Shown here one piece after another: positions 22,760 through 30,361 of a stretch of DNA of 64,000 nucleotides. A program made the position numbers and the translations under genes. Source of the stretch: CAZEPT01 sp964626965 (GTDB taxonomy: Bacteria > Patescibacteriota > Minisyncoccia > Phycocordibacterales > UBA9973); the NCBI GenBank assembly GCA_964626965.1, contig CAZVHB010000002.1, forward strand, positions 33,024 to 97,023. Reading direction: 5' to 3'. A model generated the notes under the pieces. The model saw only the letters and a list, made by a program, of their open reading frames with translations, had not been told where the DNA came from and did not search any database. Each line of letters opens with the position of its first letter. The stretch's first letter is position 1.

Positions 22760-22925
22760 AAAAGCGGGGGGGGGGGGGGGGGGGCCCCCGCGGGGGGGTT
22801 TTTTTAAAATTAATAATTTTATATATTATAGTTNNNNNNNNNNCAAACCCCATTTTTTATAAACCAAAAAAAACCCACACCAAAACCCCGGGGCCGCCGC
22901 GCCCCCCCCCCGCTTTTATAGTATT
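22760..22925. terminator. Terminator-like hairpin containing an assembly gap
   Basis: AAAAAGCGGGG on the left and CCCCGCTTTTATA on the right are inverted copies around long G- and C-runs and ten Ns (22834-22843). It is probably a bidirectional terminator between the hypothetical gene and atpC that was mis-assembled. The homopolymers should not be trusted. Confidence 0.5.
22834..22843. other. Assembly gap (ten Ns)
   Basis: Ten Ns inside low-complexity sequence at the tip of an inverted repeat. Confidence 0.95.
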
Positions 22926-22959
22926 AAAAATTAGAAATTTTAAACGAGAAATTCTTCTT

Positions 22960-23388
22960 TTATTTCTTATATTTTCTTACTTTCCACTTATCTCCAATAC
23001 TCACACGAACAAGACTACGAGTGAGTTCTGCTTCGTAACGTTCAAAATCAACGATTTCATTATTCTCAAATTGTCTCTGTAATTCAGTTGCACGAGCCTG
23101 AGCTTTTTCAATTTCTTCACTTGTCAAAACAGAAACGTGTTCAGCAAAGTCAGCCATAATTGCTACTTCGTCGCCAACGATTCTAACAAAACCACCTACA
23201 ATAGCAAGAGGGATTGCTTCCCCATCCTTTATACCAACGATATCACCCTTACCTAAAAGTGTGACGAGTGGAATATGATCTGGAAGGATAGTAATCTCAC
23301 CATTCATCGTCGGCAAAGTAACCTGAGAAACCTCCTCATCCAAAACAACTTTTTCTGGTGTGATAACCTTGAGTCTAAGTAGCTTCAT
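22960..23388 (-). CDS. atpC: ATP synthase epsilon subunit
   Basis: 142 residues; the F1 central-stalk subunit that inhibits and couples rotation. The N-terminal beta-sandwich reads LLRLKVITPEKVVLDEEVSQVTLPT, GEITILPDHIPLVTLL and GGFVRIVGDEVAIMADFAEH, followed by the C-terminal helical pair (SEEIEKAQARATELQRQFE). Last gene of the operon, 8 nt after atpD. Confidence 0.95.
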   Translation of the reverse strand: MKLLRLKVITPEKVVLDEEVSQVTLPTMNGEITILPDHIPLVTLLGKGDIVGIKDGEAIPLAIVGGFVRIVGDEVAIMADFAEHVSVLTSEEIEKAQARATELQRQFENNEIVDFERYEAELTRSLVRVSIGDKWKVRKYKK

Positions 23389-23396
23389 ATTTTTTA

Positions 23397-24770
23397 TTAT
23401 TTACTTTCTCCTACTTGGTCGATAGATCCTTTCATGTAGAATTCTGATTCTGGTTTATGATCGTGCTTTCCTTCGAGTATCTCTTTAAATGATCGAATTG
23501 TATCAGCGAGTGTCACATATTGACCAGGGGCACCAGTAAATTGTTCAGCAACGAAGAATGGTTGTGACAAGAATTTTTGTACTTTACGAGCACGGGTCAC
23601 GAGAGATTTATCTTCCTCTGAGAGTTCTTCCATACCGAGGATAGCAATGATGTCTTGTAGATCCTTGTATCGTTGTAGTACACGCTGTACTTCACGAGCT
23701 GTTTCGTAGTGATCTTTTCCAACAATATTTGGGTCGAGAATTGTAGATGATGAATCGAGTGGATCCACAGCTGGATAAATACCAATTTCTGAAAGTGAAC
23801 GATTAAGTGTCACAGTAGAGTCAAGGTGAGCAAATGTTGTCGCTGGTGCTGGGTCAGTAAGGTCGTCCGCCGGCACGTACACAGCCTGGATAGAGGTAAC
23901 AGAACCTTTGTCAGTTGACGTAATACGTTCTTGGAGGTTTCCCATTTCTGATGCGAGTGTTGGTTGGTATCCTACAGCTGATGGAATACGCCCCAAGAGT
24001 GCTGATACTTCAGATCCAGCTTGAGTAAAACGGAAAATATTATCAACAAAGAGAAGCACATCCTTACCTTCTTGGTCACGAAAATGCTCTGCCATAGTAA
24101 GTCCAGTAAGCGCCACACGGAGACGTGCACCTGGTGGCTCGTTCATTTGACCGAACACCATGGCAACTTTATCAATAACACCAGAATCCTTCATTTCATG
24201 CCAGAGGTCGTTTCCTTCACGAGTACGCTCTCCTACCCCAGCAAACACTGAATACCCCCCGTGATTTGATGCAATATTATGAATGAGCTCTTGAATGACC
24301 ACAGTCTTTCCTACTCCTGCACCTCCAAAAAGTCCCACCTTCCCTCCTTTTACAATAGGACAGATCAGGTCGATAACTTTAATACCAGTTTCGAGAATTT
24401 CAATTTTGGTTGATTGTTCTACATATTCTGGTGCATTTCTATGAATAGGTAATTTTGAACTTTGATCAACTTTTTTTCCATCATCAATAGCTTCACCAAG
24501 AACATTGAAAATACGTCCAAGTGTTGCTTCACCCACTGGAACCATAATAGGTGCCCCTGTGTCTATTACTTCCATACCTCGAGATAGTCCATCTGTGGTA
24601 TCCATAGCAATAGTTCGAACCATGTTTTCACCTGAGTGGTATTCTACTTCGAGAATAATATCTTTCTCACCGTTTTTTACAATCAATGCATTGTAAATTG
24701 CTGGAAGGTTTCCTTCACTAAACTCGACATCCACAACTGGACCAATGATTTGTTTTATTTTTCCGTTCAT
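23397..24770 (-). CDS. atpD: ATP synthase beta subunit
   Basis: 457 residues, catalytic F1 subunit. The P-loop is GGAGVGKT, followed by GERTREGNDL, VFGQMNEPPGARLRVALTGL, LLFVDNIFRFTQAGSEVSALLGR and the MEELSEEDK stretch equivalent to DELSEED. Length is normal. It sits between atpG and atpC as in most bacteria. Confidence 0.98.
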   Translation of the reverse strand: MNGKIKQIIGPVVDVEFSEGNLPAIYNALIVKNGEKDIILEVEYHSGENMVRTIAMDTTDGLSRGMEVIDTGAPIMVPVGEATLGRIFNVLGEAIDDGKKVDQSSKLPIHRNAPEYVEQSTKIEILETGIKVIDLICPIVKGGKVGLFGGAGVGKTVVIQELIHNIASNHGGYSVFAGVGERTREGNDLWHEMKDSGVIDKVAMVFGQMNEPPGARLRVALTGLTMAEHFRDQEGKDVLLFVDNIFRFTQAGSEVSALLGRIPSAVGYQPTLASEMGNLQERITSTDKGSVTSIQAVYVPADDLTDPAPATTFAHLDSTVTLNRSLSEIGIYPAVDPLDSSSTILDPNIVGKDHYETAREVQRVLQRYKDLQDIIAILGMEELSEEDKSLVTRARKVQKFLSQPFFVAEQFTGAPGQYVTLADTIRSFKEILEGKHDHKPESEFYMKGSIDQVGESK

Positions 24771-24803
24771 ATATGTTTCTTATAATTTTTAATAATTAAT
24801 CTA

Positions 24804-25667
24804 CTAACTGACACTTGCCATTCCGGCGCTAATTTCTGATATTTCCTTGGTGATATTTGCTTGTCTTGCTTTGTTGAAGCTCACAGTCAAATCATCTATC
24901 ATCTCTCCTGCGGCATCAGTTGCATTACGCATTGCGAGCATTCGGGCTGATTGTTCTGAAGCGAGTGATTCAAGTATCATTTGGTATACCCAGACACGCA
25001 TGATTTTATCTTGAAGGACGGGAACAATGTCAGTATATGATGGTTCAAAAACGAAATCTATTGCTTCTTGTTTTACTTCATTCTCATTATCTACATCAAG
25101 CTTAAAAGGAAGGAGTTGTCTGAGATTTGGTTTTTGCGAAAGTGCTGATATGTAGTCTGTGTACTGAACTTGAACTCTGTCATATCTATTTGTTTGGAAT
25201 TGTGTCACCAAGAAATCAACTATTGGCATCACTTCAGACAAGAGCACTGTCTCACCAACATCAAATGTAGCGACAACCTGCTGACCTGTTCTTCGCATTG
25301 CATGGTCCCCCTTGCGACCAATAGTCACAAAATCAATAGCAACACCGTCATCTTCTTTTATACGTTTGATAACGTTTCTGATCACTTGGGCATTATATGC
25401 ACCACAGAGACCTTTGTTGGACGTAATGAGTACAATGAGTTCCCTATTTTTCACAAGCACTTTATCAGCTGGATTACTGTCTGTTGTATTATTTGATAAT
25501 AAGCTACGGAGAATATTCCATGAGTACTGTGCATACACACGTGAATCCAATGTTTTAGCGACAGCTTTTTTCATCTTCGAAGCAGCCACCAGCTCCATCG
25601 CTTTGGTGATTTTTTTCGTGTTCTTCACACTCTTTATTCTTTGTTTTATTTCTTTTCCTGATGCCAT
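24804..25667 (-). CDS. atpG: ATP synthase gamma subunit
   Basis: 287 residues, the rotating shaft of F1. The N-terminal SGKEIKQRIKSVKNTKKITK and AMELVAASKMKKA and the C-terminal ARMLAMRNATDAAGEMIDDL are the long helices of the coiled shaft; ITSNKGLCGAYN is the typical central motif. Confidence 0.97.
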   Translation of the reverse strand: MASGKEIKQRIKSVKNTKKITKAMELVAASKMKKAVAKTLDSRVYAQYSWNILRSLLSNNTTDSNPADKVLVKNRELIVLITSNKGLCGAYNAQVIRNVIKRIKEDDGVAIDFVTIGRKGDHAMRRTGQQVVATFDVGETVLLSEVMPIVDFLVTQFQTNRYDRVQVQYTDYISALSQKPNLRQLLPFKLDVDNENEVKQEAIDFVFEPSYTDIVPVLQDKIMRVWVYQMILESLASEQSARMLAMRNATDAAGEMIDDLTVSFNKARQANITKEISEISAGMASVS

Positions 25668-25690
25668 GTTTTTAGTTAGTAGTTAGAAAA

Positions 25691-27193
25691 TTATTTACTC
25701 AAAAACCCTTCTTTAAACTCAACAATTAATTTCTTGAGTAACGCTTCGCTGTCATCTGACCACATTCCTTTTTCAGTCACTTCTTTGATAAATGGTTCAC
25801 CATGTGATTCCACATATGAAATAAGTTCTGTTTCGAATGTTTTGAGTTCAGGGATTTTTATTCCATCGAGATATCCTTTTGAAAGTGCATAGAGAGAAAT
25901 AACCTGATCAACGACAGTGATCGGCGTATATTGTGTTTGTTTCAATAATTCAACTGCGCATTTTCCACGTTCGAGTTGGCGTTTTGTACCTTCATCGAGA
26001 TCAGAACCGAATGCAGAAAACGCTTCGAGTTCTCGAAACTGTGCAAGGTCGAGTTTGAGTGTCCCAGAAACTTTTTTCATGGCTTTGATTTGCGCATTTC
26101 CTCCAACACGAGAAACAGAGAGTCCGACGTTAACCGCAGGACGAATACCTTTATAAAAGAGATCAGTTTCTAAGAATATTTGTCCATCAGTAATAGAAAT
26201 CACATTTGTTGGAATGTACGCTGACACGTCACCTGCTTGGGTTTCGATAATAGGCAGTGCAGTGATAGATCCGCCACCGTATTCTTTGTTTTTTCGGCAT
26301 GCACGTTCAAGAAGTCGTGAGTGAAGGTAAAAGACATCTCCTGGGTACGCTTCACGTCCTGGTGGACGACGAAGAAGGAGTGAGATTTCTCGATACGCAA
26401 CAGCATGTTTTGAAAGATCATCATAAATAATGAGCACATCCTGACCTTTATCCATAAAATATTCAGCAATAGTCACACCAGCATACGGTGCGATATATTG
26501 GAGCGCAGCAGGATCAGATGCACCCGCAGAAACAATCACTGTGTATTCCATTGCTCCACCTGCTTCTAGACGATTTTGTAGTTGACGTAATTTTGAATCT
26601 TTTTGACCAATAGAGACGTAGACACAAGTCATGTTCTGACCTTTTTGGTTGAGAATCGTATCTATTGCAATAGCAGTCTTTCCTGTCTGACGATCACCAA
26701 TGATGAGCTCACGTTGTCCGCGACCGATTGGGATGAGTGCGTCGATTGCCTTGATACCTGTTTGCATTGGTTGGTCAACTGACTGTCTCGTCACAACACC
26801 TGATGCAACACGTTCGATAGGATATTGAGTAGATGACTTAACATCACCTTTTCCGTCTATCGCATTACCAAGTGGATCAACAACACGACCAATCAGTGCT
26901 TCACCAACACCGATTTCAAGAATACGACCTGTTTTTTTAACTTCACTTCCCTCTTTGATACCTTCTGTACTACCGAGCATAATGACACCAACACTATCTT
27001 CCTGAAGGTTAAGTGCAACACCGATCTTATCATCAATAGTAACCATTTCTGATGCTTTAATATCAGAAAGTCCAGAAACTCGCACAATACCGTCAAAAAC
27101 TTCAGTTACATAACCTATTTTTTCAACACTTGGGACACTTTTGAAACTTGCGATTTCCTTTTTTAAATTTTCTAAAATTATATCTTTTTGCAT
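25691..27193 (-). CDS. atpA: ATP synthase alpha subunit
   Basis: 500 residues, the non-catalytic nucleotide-binding F1 subunit. The P-loop is GDRQTGKT; other landmarks are GYVTEVFDGIVRVSGL, IPIGRGQRELIIGD, YDDLSKHAVAYREISLLLRRPPGREAYPGD (here cited in part) and the alpha-specific SVSRVGGNAQIKAMK. Normal length. Confidence 0.98.
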   Translation of the reverse strand: MQKDIILENLKKEIASFKSVPSVEKIGYVTEVFDGIVRVSGLSDIKASEMVTIDDKIGVALNLQEDSVGVIMLGSTEGIKEGSEVKKTGRILEIGVGEALIGRVVDPLGNAIDGKGDVKSSTQYPIERVASGVVTRQSVDQPMQTGIKAIDALIPIGRGQRELIIGDRQTGKTAIAIDTILNQKGQNMTCVYVSIGQKDSKLRQLQNRLEAGGAMEYTVIVSAGASDPAALQYIAPYAGVTIAEYFMDKGQDVLIIYDDLSKHAVAYREISLLLRRPPGREAYPGDVFYLHSRLLERACRKNKEYGGGSITALPIIETQAGDVSAYIPTNVISITDGQIFLETDLFYKGIRPAVNVGLSVSRVGGNAQIKAMKKVSGTLKLDLAQFRELEAFSAFGSDLDEGTKRQLERGKCAVELLKQTQYTPITVVDQVISLYALSKGYLDGIKIPELKTFETELISYVESHGEPFIKEVTEKGMWSDDSEALLKKLIVEFKEGFLSK

Positions 27194-27199
27194 CGTTCT

Positions 27200-27613
27200 T
27201 TATGTTATTACTTGTAATTTTCGTGCGAGTTGCACAAGTTTGTTTTTTACTGTTGCGTCATATACTTCTTCTCCAATTTTTAATTTCATTCCACCAAGAA
27301 TAGATTCGTCTACTTGTTCAGTAATTATAACACCATCTGCTGAATACATCTTTTTAAGAGTCTCGGTCAAGAGTGTCTTTGTTTCGTCAGTCATTTTTTC
27401 TTGTACAGTGACTTCTACTTTGATAATCCCTTGTTCTTTGTCGAGTAAATCTTTCAACACAGAAATAATACCTTCTGAATAATTGAGCGCTTTTTTTTCA
27501 GAAAGAACCTTGACGAGAGAAGTAAGCACATGAGCTTCTTCTTCTGTTGTAGTTGATTTTAACAAAGCATCATGAACTTCGTGTGCAATTTTTTTTTCAA
27601 ATTCTGTATTCAT
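27200..27613 (-). CDS. atpH: ATP synthase delta subunit
   Basis: 137 residues, shorter than the usual 175-180 because the N-terminal helical bundle is reduced. The C-terminal half keeps the family pattern (VEVTVQEKMTDETKTLLTETL, DESILGGMKLKIGEEVYDATVKNKL in part). It joins the top of F1 to the b subunits. Position between atpF and atpA supports the call. Confidence 0.85.
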   Translation of the reverse strand: MNTEFEKKIAHEVHDALLKSTTTEEEAHVLTSLVKVLSEKKALNYSEGIISVLKDLLDKEQGIIKVEVTVQEKMTDETKTLLTETLKKMYSADGVIITEQVDESILGGMKLKIGEEVYDATVKNKLVQLARKLQVIT

Positions 27614-27614
27614 A

Positions 27615-28106
27615 CTATTTCTTCAAATTTGCAATAGTTTTTTGTATCATTTCAGGATTTACTTTTGTTTCTCCTATTACTTTTTCTGTTGCGGAAATAA
27701 CCAACTCTGCAATATCTTTCTGCATTTGGTCCATGATTTTATTCTTTTCTTGTTCTATTGAGCGTTTACCATCATCTATCATTTTCTCAACTTCTTTTTC
27801 TGCGTTGTTGACGATCTCAACTCTTTTTTCCTCCGCAACTTTTTTCATCTCTGTAATGAGATCATGAGCCTCTGCTCTTCCTTTTGAAACCTCTTCATCA
27901 TGTGCAGTCTCTGCTTCTTTCAAGAGAATCGCATTTTTTTGTGCGTCAGAAAGACTTTGTTCTATAATTGCTTTTCTATCTTTGAGAGTCTTAGAGAGTG
28001 GACGTATAACAAACCAAAAAAGAACTCCGAATACAATACCGAAATTTACGATCTGTGCGACCATTAATTTCCAATCTATGTGAAATGTTCCTATAAGTGC
28101 TTCCAT
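27615..28106 (-). CDS. atpF: ATP synthase b subunit
   Basis: 163 residues: one membrane helix (about 12-32), then a long charged helix rich in Lys, Glu and Ala that forms the peripheral stalk. It starts 85 nt after atpE, across a palindrome, and ends 1 nt before atpH. Confidence 0.95.
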   Translation of the reverse strand: MEALIGTFHIDWKLMVAQIVNFGIVFGVLFWFVIRPLSKTLKDRKAIIEQSLSDAQKNAILLKEAETAHDEEVSKGRAEAHDLITEMKKVAEEKRVEIVNNAEKEVEKMIDDGKRSIEQEKNKIMDQMQKDIAELVISATEKVIGETKVNPEMIQKTIANLKK

Positions 28107-28148
28107 ATGTATGTAAATTATGTTTCTACTAATTGTCTATCCAGAATG

Positions 28149-28172
28149 CAAGAGAGAAGCGCTTCTCTCTTG
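28149..28172 (-). promoter_or_regulatory. Perfect palindrome between atpE and atpF
   Basis: CAAGAGAGAAGC/GCTTCTCTCTTG is a 24-bp perfect palindrome in the atpE-atpF gap. As RNA it would form a hairpin at the 3' side of the atpE message and could protect it or reduce readthrough. A second hairpin precedes atpE. Confidence 0.6.
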
Positions 28173-28191
28173 TTTCTAGATGGACACACTA

Positions 28192-28410
28192 CTATTTGAT
28201 TGAGAATGCAATCACGAGTGCATAAATTGCAATCGCTTCAGCGAACGCTGATGCCAAAAGCATAGGCACGAGTATTTTACTTGCTGCTTCTGGGTTTCGT
28301 CCGATAGATTCCATAGCTTTAGCACCGATTAAACCGATACCAATAGCAGGACCAATAGCACCGAGACCAATAGCAATAGCTTTTGCAAGTGGGATAATAT
28401 TAAATTCCAT
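28192..28410 (-). CDS. atpE: ATP synthase c subunit
   Basis: 72 residues, two membrane helices that form the rotor ring. Helix 1 has GLGAIGPAIGIGLIGAKA, the loop is RNPEA, and helix 2 carries the ion-binding glutamate in LASAFAEAIAIYALVIAF. The residues after this Glu are A-I, not S-T as in Na+-binding rings, and helix 1 lacks the Na+-coordinating Gln, so coupling to protons is more likely. The gene is bracketed by hairpins, which could raise its expression over its neighbours. Confidence 0.97.
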   Translation of the reverse strand: MEFNIIPLAKAIAIGLGAIGPAIGIGLIGAKAMESIGRNPEAASKILVPMLLASAFAEAIAIYALVIAFSIK

Positions 28411-28461
28411 ATACTGTTACTCTTTAACTAATAAAATGACCTTGTAATGTGGATCCATATA

Positions 28462-28522
28462 GTGGATCTTCAGTCCACACAATAAGAACATAAAGTTAAA
28501 ATTGCATGGACAGAAGATCCAC
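28462..28522 (-). promoter_or_regulatory. Hairpin between atpB and atpE
   Basis: GTGGATCTTCAGTCCA (28462-28477) and TGGACAGAAGATCCAC (28507-28522) pair with a single mismatch around a 29-nt loop. It lies right after the atpB stop and before atpE; there is no T-run, so it looks like an mRNA processing or stability element rather than a terminator. Confidence 0.6.
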
Positions 28523-28526
28523 CAAA

Positions 28527-29504
28527 CTAGTGGACTACTTCTGCGTGTATTTTATGATGTCCCTCTTCGTGATGTTCTTCATCATGATCGTGTGAAGCAA
28601 TAGTAAAGTACACCAGCGTCAACATAGAGAAGATGAGCGCTTGAATAATACCAACAATTACTTCAAGAAATAGAAATGGGATTGGTACAAAATACGCAAC
28701 GAGTGTCGACATAGACACGAGCAATACTTCACCTGCAAAAATGTTTCCAAAGAGACGGAATGAAAGTGATGCAATTTTTGCAATTTCACCAATAAACTCT
28801 AGAACACCAACGAAAAATTTGATTGGACCAACAATTGCTCCTGTTGGTTCTTTTTTAATATTCTTTGCACTCTTACCAACTGCTCGTATGTTGAAATATT
28901 TATTAAATGTCTTCCAGCCACCAATCGCAAAAACTCCAAAAATATTTGAACCAATAACAGCCATGAGACCCAAAGCAAGTGTTGTGTTTATATCTGCTGT
29001 ACCTCCACGAATAAATGGTACAAACATCTGATGTCCATCATGTATTTGTATTACCCCAATAGCAGTTAGAGGTAAAAGACCGAGCCAGTTATTGAGTAGT
29101 ACGAAGAAAAAAATAGAAAACGCAAGAGGAAATATCTTTTCTGATAATTTTCTACTATTGGTTACTTGATCGCACAAATTATATCCCCCCTCAAGAATCA
29201 GTTCGAATGTTTGTTGAAGTTTACCAGGAACTTTCTTGATATTTCTTTTGATAGAAATAGAAAGAATCACAATAATAATTACTGCAACCCAACTGGTGAT
29301 GAGTGAATTAGTAATAGGAAAAAGATCATTTTTGAAAACTGGTTCAGCAAAAAGAGTTGGGGTTTTATCCAGGGTGTGCTCACTTGTTGTTGTGTGAGAG
29401 ACATCAACACTCGTGTGATCAGTTCCTGCAGGAGTTACTGCTAACTTCTCACCAGTAATCGGATCAAAGAGTGTTTCTGTTGTGTTTATTATTTCAGTGC
29501 TCAT
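28527..29504 (-). CDS. atpB: ATP synthase a subunit
   Basis: 325 residues, the stator channel of Fo. The essential arginine is in ASLSFRLFGNIFAGEVLL; AFSIFFFVLLNNWLGLLP is the other conserved helix. The N-terminal 75 residues are a long polar extension and the C-terminus is His/Glu-rich (HDHDEEHHEEGHHKIH). It begins 1 nt after the atpZ-like gene. Confidence 0.97.
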   Translation of the reverse strand: MSTEIINTTETLFDPITGEKLAVTPAGTDHTSVDVSHTTTSEHTLDKTPTLFAEPVFKNDLFPITNSLITSWVAVIIIVILSISIKRNIKKVPGKLQQTFELILEGGYNLCDQVTNSRKLSEKIFPLAFSIFFFVLLNNWLGLLPLTAIGVIQIHDGHQMFVPFIRGGTADINTTLALGLMAVIGSNIFGVFAIGGWKTFNKYFNIRAVGKSAKNIKKEPTGAIVGPIKFFVGVLEFIGEIAKIASLSFRLFGNIFAGEVLLVSMSTLVAYFVPIPFLFLEVIVGIIQALIFSMLTLVYFTIASHDHDEEHHEEGHHKIHAEVVH

Positions 29505-29505
29505 A

Positions 29506-29793
29506 TTAATTATTTTTAGTATTATCAGTTATTTGTTCGTGACCATGATCAGGGTGTAGCTCGTGATCTATTTCTTCTTCATACTTCTTACCATCCTTTA
29601 CCATATGGTATACAGAAAAGAGAAAGAGTACTCCTGTCAAAATAATCTCGATCCACGGAGATGTATCAAATTTTTCGTCTAGAAAATCCCCGAGGATGAC
29701 TCCTAAAAGAATTGGCCCAACAATCCATGCTGATATCTTAAAAAAAGACATCAGGGGGTCGTGCCACCATGGTTTTATTGTATCTTCTTCCAT
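29506..29793 (-). CDS. AtpZ/AtpI-like ATP synthase accessory protein
   Basis: 95 residues from the ATG at 29793, with two membrane helices (about 20-38 and 50-68) and the pattern WIVGPILLGVILGDFLDEKFDTSP typical of the small ATPase_gene1 family at the head of ATP synthase operons. Members help assemble the c ring or carry divalent ions. The C-terminus is His/Glu-rich, like that of AtpB. It is the first gene of the operon and follows the tRNA-Ile locus by about 30 nt. Confidence 0.8.
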   Translation of the reverse strand: MEEDTIKPWWHDPLMSFFKISAWIVGPILLGVILGDFLDEKFDTSPWIEIILTGVLFLFSVYHMVKDGKKYEEEIDHELHPDHGHEQITDNTKNN

Positions 29794-29825
29794 ATTTTTT
29801 TTGTTTACTTCATCTGAGTAAACTT

Positions 29826-29867
29826 TGTGCATATACTTGGAATCGGACCAAGGACCTCTGTCTTATC
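29826..29867 (-). pseudogene. tRNA-Ile 3' half, outer copy
   Basis: TGATAAGACAGAGGTCCTTG continues through the T-arm CTTGGTCCGATTCCAAG to TATATGCACA. It is the tRNA-Ile sequence from the anticodon loop onward, with no 5' half attached; the acceptor strand has drifted. Confidence 0.65.
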
Positions 29868-29880
29868 ATTAGCAACAAGC

Positions 29881-29894
29881 TTCTAAATAAGAAT
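29881..29894. repeat. Outer inverted repeat of the tRNA-Ile locus, left arm
   Basis: TTCTAAATAAGAAT is the exact reverse complement of ATTCTTATTTAGAA at 30139-30152. The arms bracket the inner tRNA copies. Confidence 0.85.
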
Positions 29895-29907
29895 TAATAC
29901 TTACCCT

Positions 29908-29947
29908 TGTGCGTGTACTTGGAATCGGACCAAGGACCTTCTCAGGC
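29908..29947 (-). pseudogene. tRNA-Ile 3' half, inner copy
   Basis: CCTGAGAAGGTCCTTGG continues to the full 3' end GTACACGCACA. It is identical to the intact gene from the T-arm onward but has a shortened anticodon 3' strand. Confidence 0.65.
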
Positions 29948-29966
29948 CAGAAATTTTTAAACTCTT
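29946..29966. repeat. Inner inverted repeat of the tRNA-Ile locus, left arm
   Basis: GCCAGAAATTTTTAAACTCT with the next base pairs with the right arm at 30043-30064 (AAAGTTTTCAAAAATTTCTG plus GC). In RNA these arms extend the acceptor stem of the intact tRNA by about 20 bp. Confidence 0.8.
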
Positions 29967-30042
29967 TGTGCGTGTACTTGGAATCGGACCAAGGACCTCT
30001 GTCTTATCAGGACAGCGTTCTACCACTGAACTATACACGCAC
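29967..30042 (-). tRNA. tRNA-Ile (anticodon GAT), intact
   Basis: A 76-nt cloverleaf with perfect acceptor GTGCGTG/CACGCAC, D-arm GTTCAGTGGTAGAAC, anticodon stem CTGTC/GACAG around CTGATAA, and T-arm CTTGGTCCGATTCCAAG. CCA is not encoded. It is the only complete copy at this locus; partial copies lie on both sides. Confidence 0.93.
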
Positions 30043-30064
30043 AAAGTTTTCAAAAATTTCTGGC
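30043..30064. repeat. Inner inverted repeat of the tRNA-Ile locus, right arm
   Basis: AAAGTTTTCAAAAATTTCTG plus GC; complement of the left arm at 29946-29966. Confidence 0.8.
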
Positions 30065-30089
30065 AAACAAAATATGGATATATTTTGTC

Positions 30090-30120
30090 ACAGCGTTCTA
30101 CCACTGAACTATACACGCAC
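30090..30120 (-). pseudogene. tRNA-Ile 5' half, inner copy
   Basis: GTGCGTGTATAGTTCAGTGG and then TAGAACGCTGT repeat the intact gene exactly up to the anticodon stem, then diverge into a hairpin (ACAAAATAT...ATATTTTGT). No 3' half follows directly. Confidence 0.7.
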
Positions 30121-30138
30121 GAGAGCAACTATCGATTT

Positions 30139-30152
30139 ATTCTTATTTAGAA
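30139..30152. repeat. Outer inverted repeat of the tRNA-Ile locus, right arm
   Basis: ATTCTTATTTAGAA; exact complement of 29881-29894. Confidence 0.85.
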
Positions 30153-30184
30153 TGATCGAACCAATGTAAACCTATTTTACAAGA

Positions 30185-30214
30185 ACAGTATTCTACCACT
30201 GAACTATATACGCA
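30185..30214 (-). pseudogene. tRNA-Ile 5' half, outer copy
   Basis: TGCGTATATAGTTCAGTGGT and then AGAATACTGTT match the tRNA-Ile 5' half with a few changes. Its drifted acceptor strand is still partly complementary to that of the outer 3' half at 29826, suggesting the two once formed one gene. Downstream it reads TCTTGTAAAATAG, which mimics a Thr anticodon arm but has no proper T-arm. Confidence 0.6.
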
Positions 30215-30215
30215 A

Positions 30216-30247
30216 ATTTGTAGATTTTCTTTAAAAAATCTACAAAT
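30216..30247. terminator. Hairpin upstream of the tRNA-Ile locus
   Basis: ATTTGTAGATTTT and AAAATCTACAAAT form a 13-bp stem. Confidence 0.55.
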
Positions 30248-30288
30248 AATATAACAAAATTAAGCTTTTTGTGCAAGAAAAGGGCAAA

Positions 30289-30323
30289 AAAACAGGGCGC
30301 AGGCAAAGCCTGCGCCCTGTTTT
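30289..30323. terminator. Bidirectional terminator after dnaJ
   Basis: AAAACAGGGCGCAGGC-AAA-GCCTGCGCCCTGTTTT, a 16-bp GC-rich stem with A/T flanks. Confidence 0.92.
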
Positions 30324-30361
30324 ACCTTCTTTTATCATTAAGTATGTATAATTTAGAATTT

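Noticed and set aside
29901..30169. Frames on both strands in the tRNA-Ile locus with repeated protein segments
   Set aside because: The repeats (such as VYSSVVERC and SVLPLNYT) are translations of the repeated tRNA pieces.
30130..30214. A possible tRNA-Thr (anticodon TGT) in the outer 5' half
   Set aside because: The anticodon arm pairs, but there is no T-stem and no 3' acceptor strand to match TGCGTAT, so it is a remnant.
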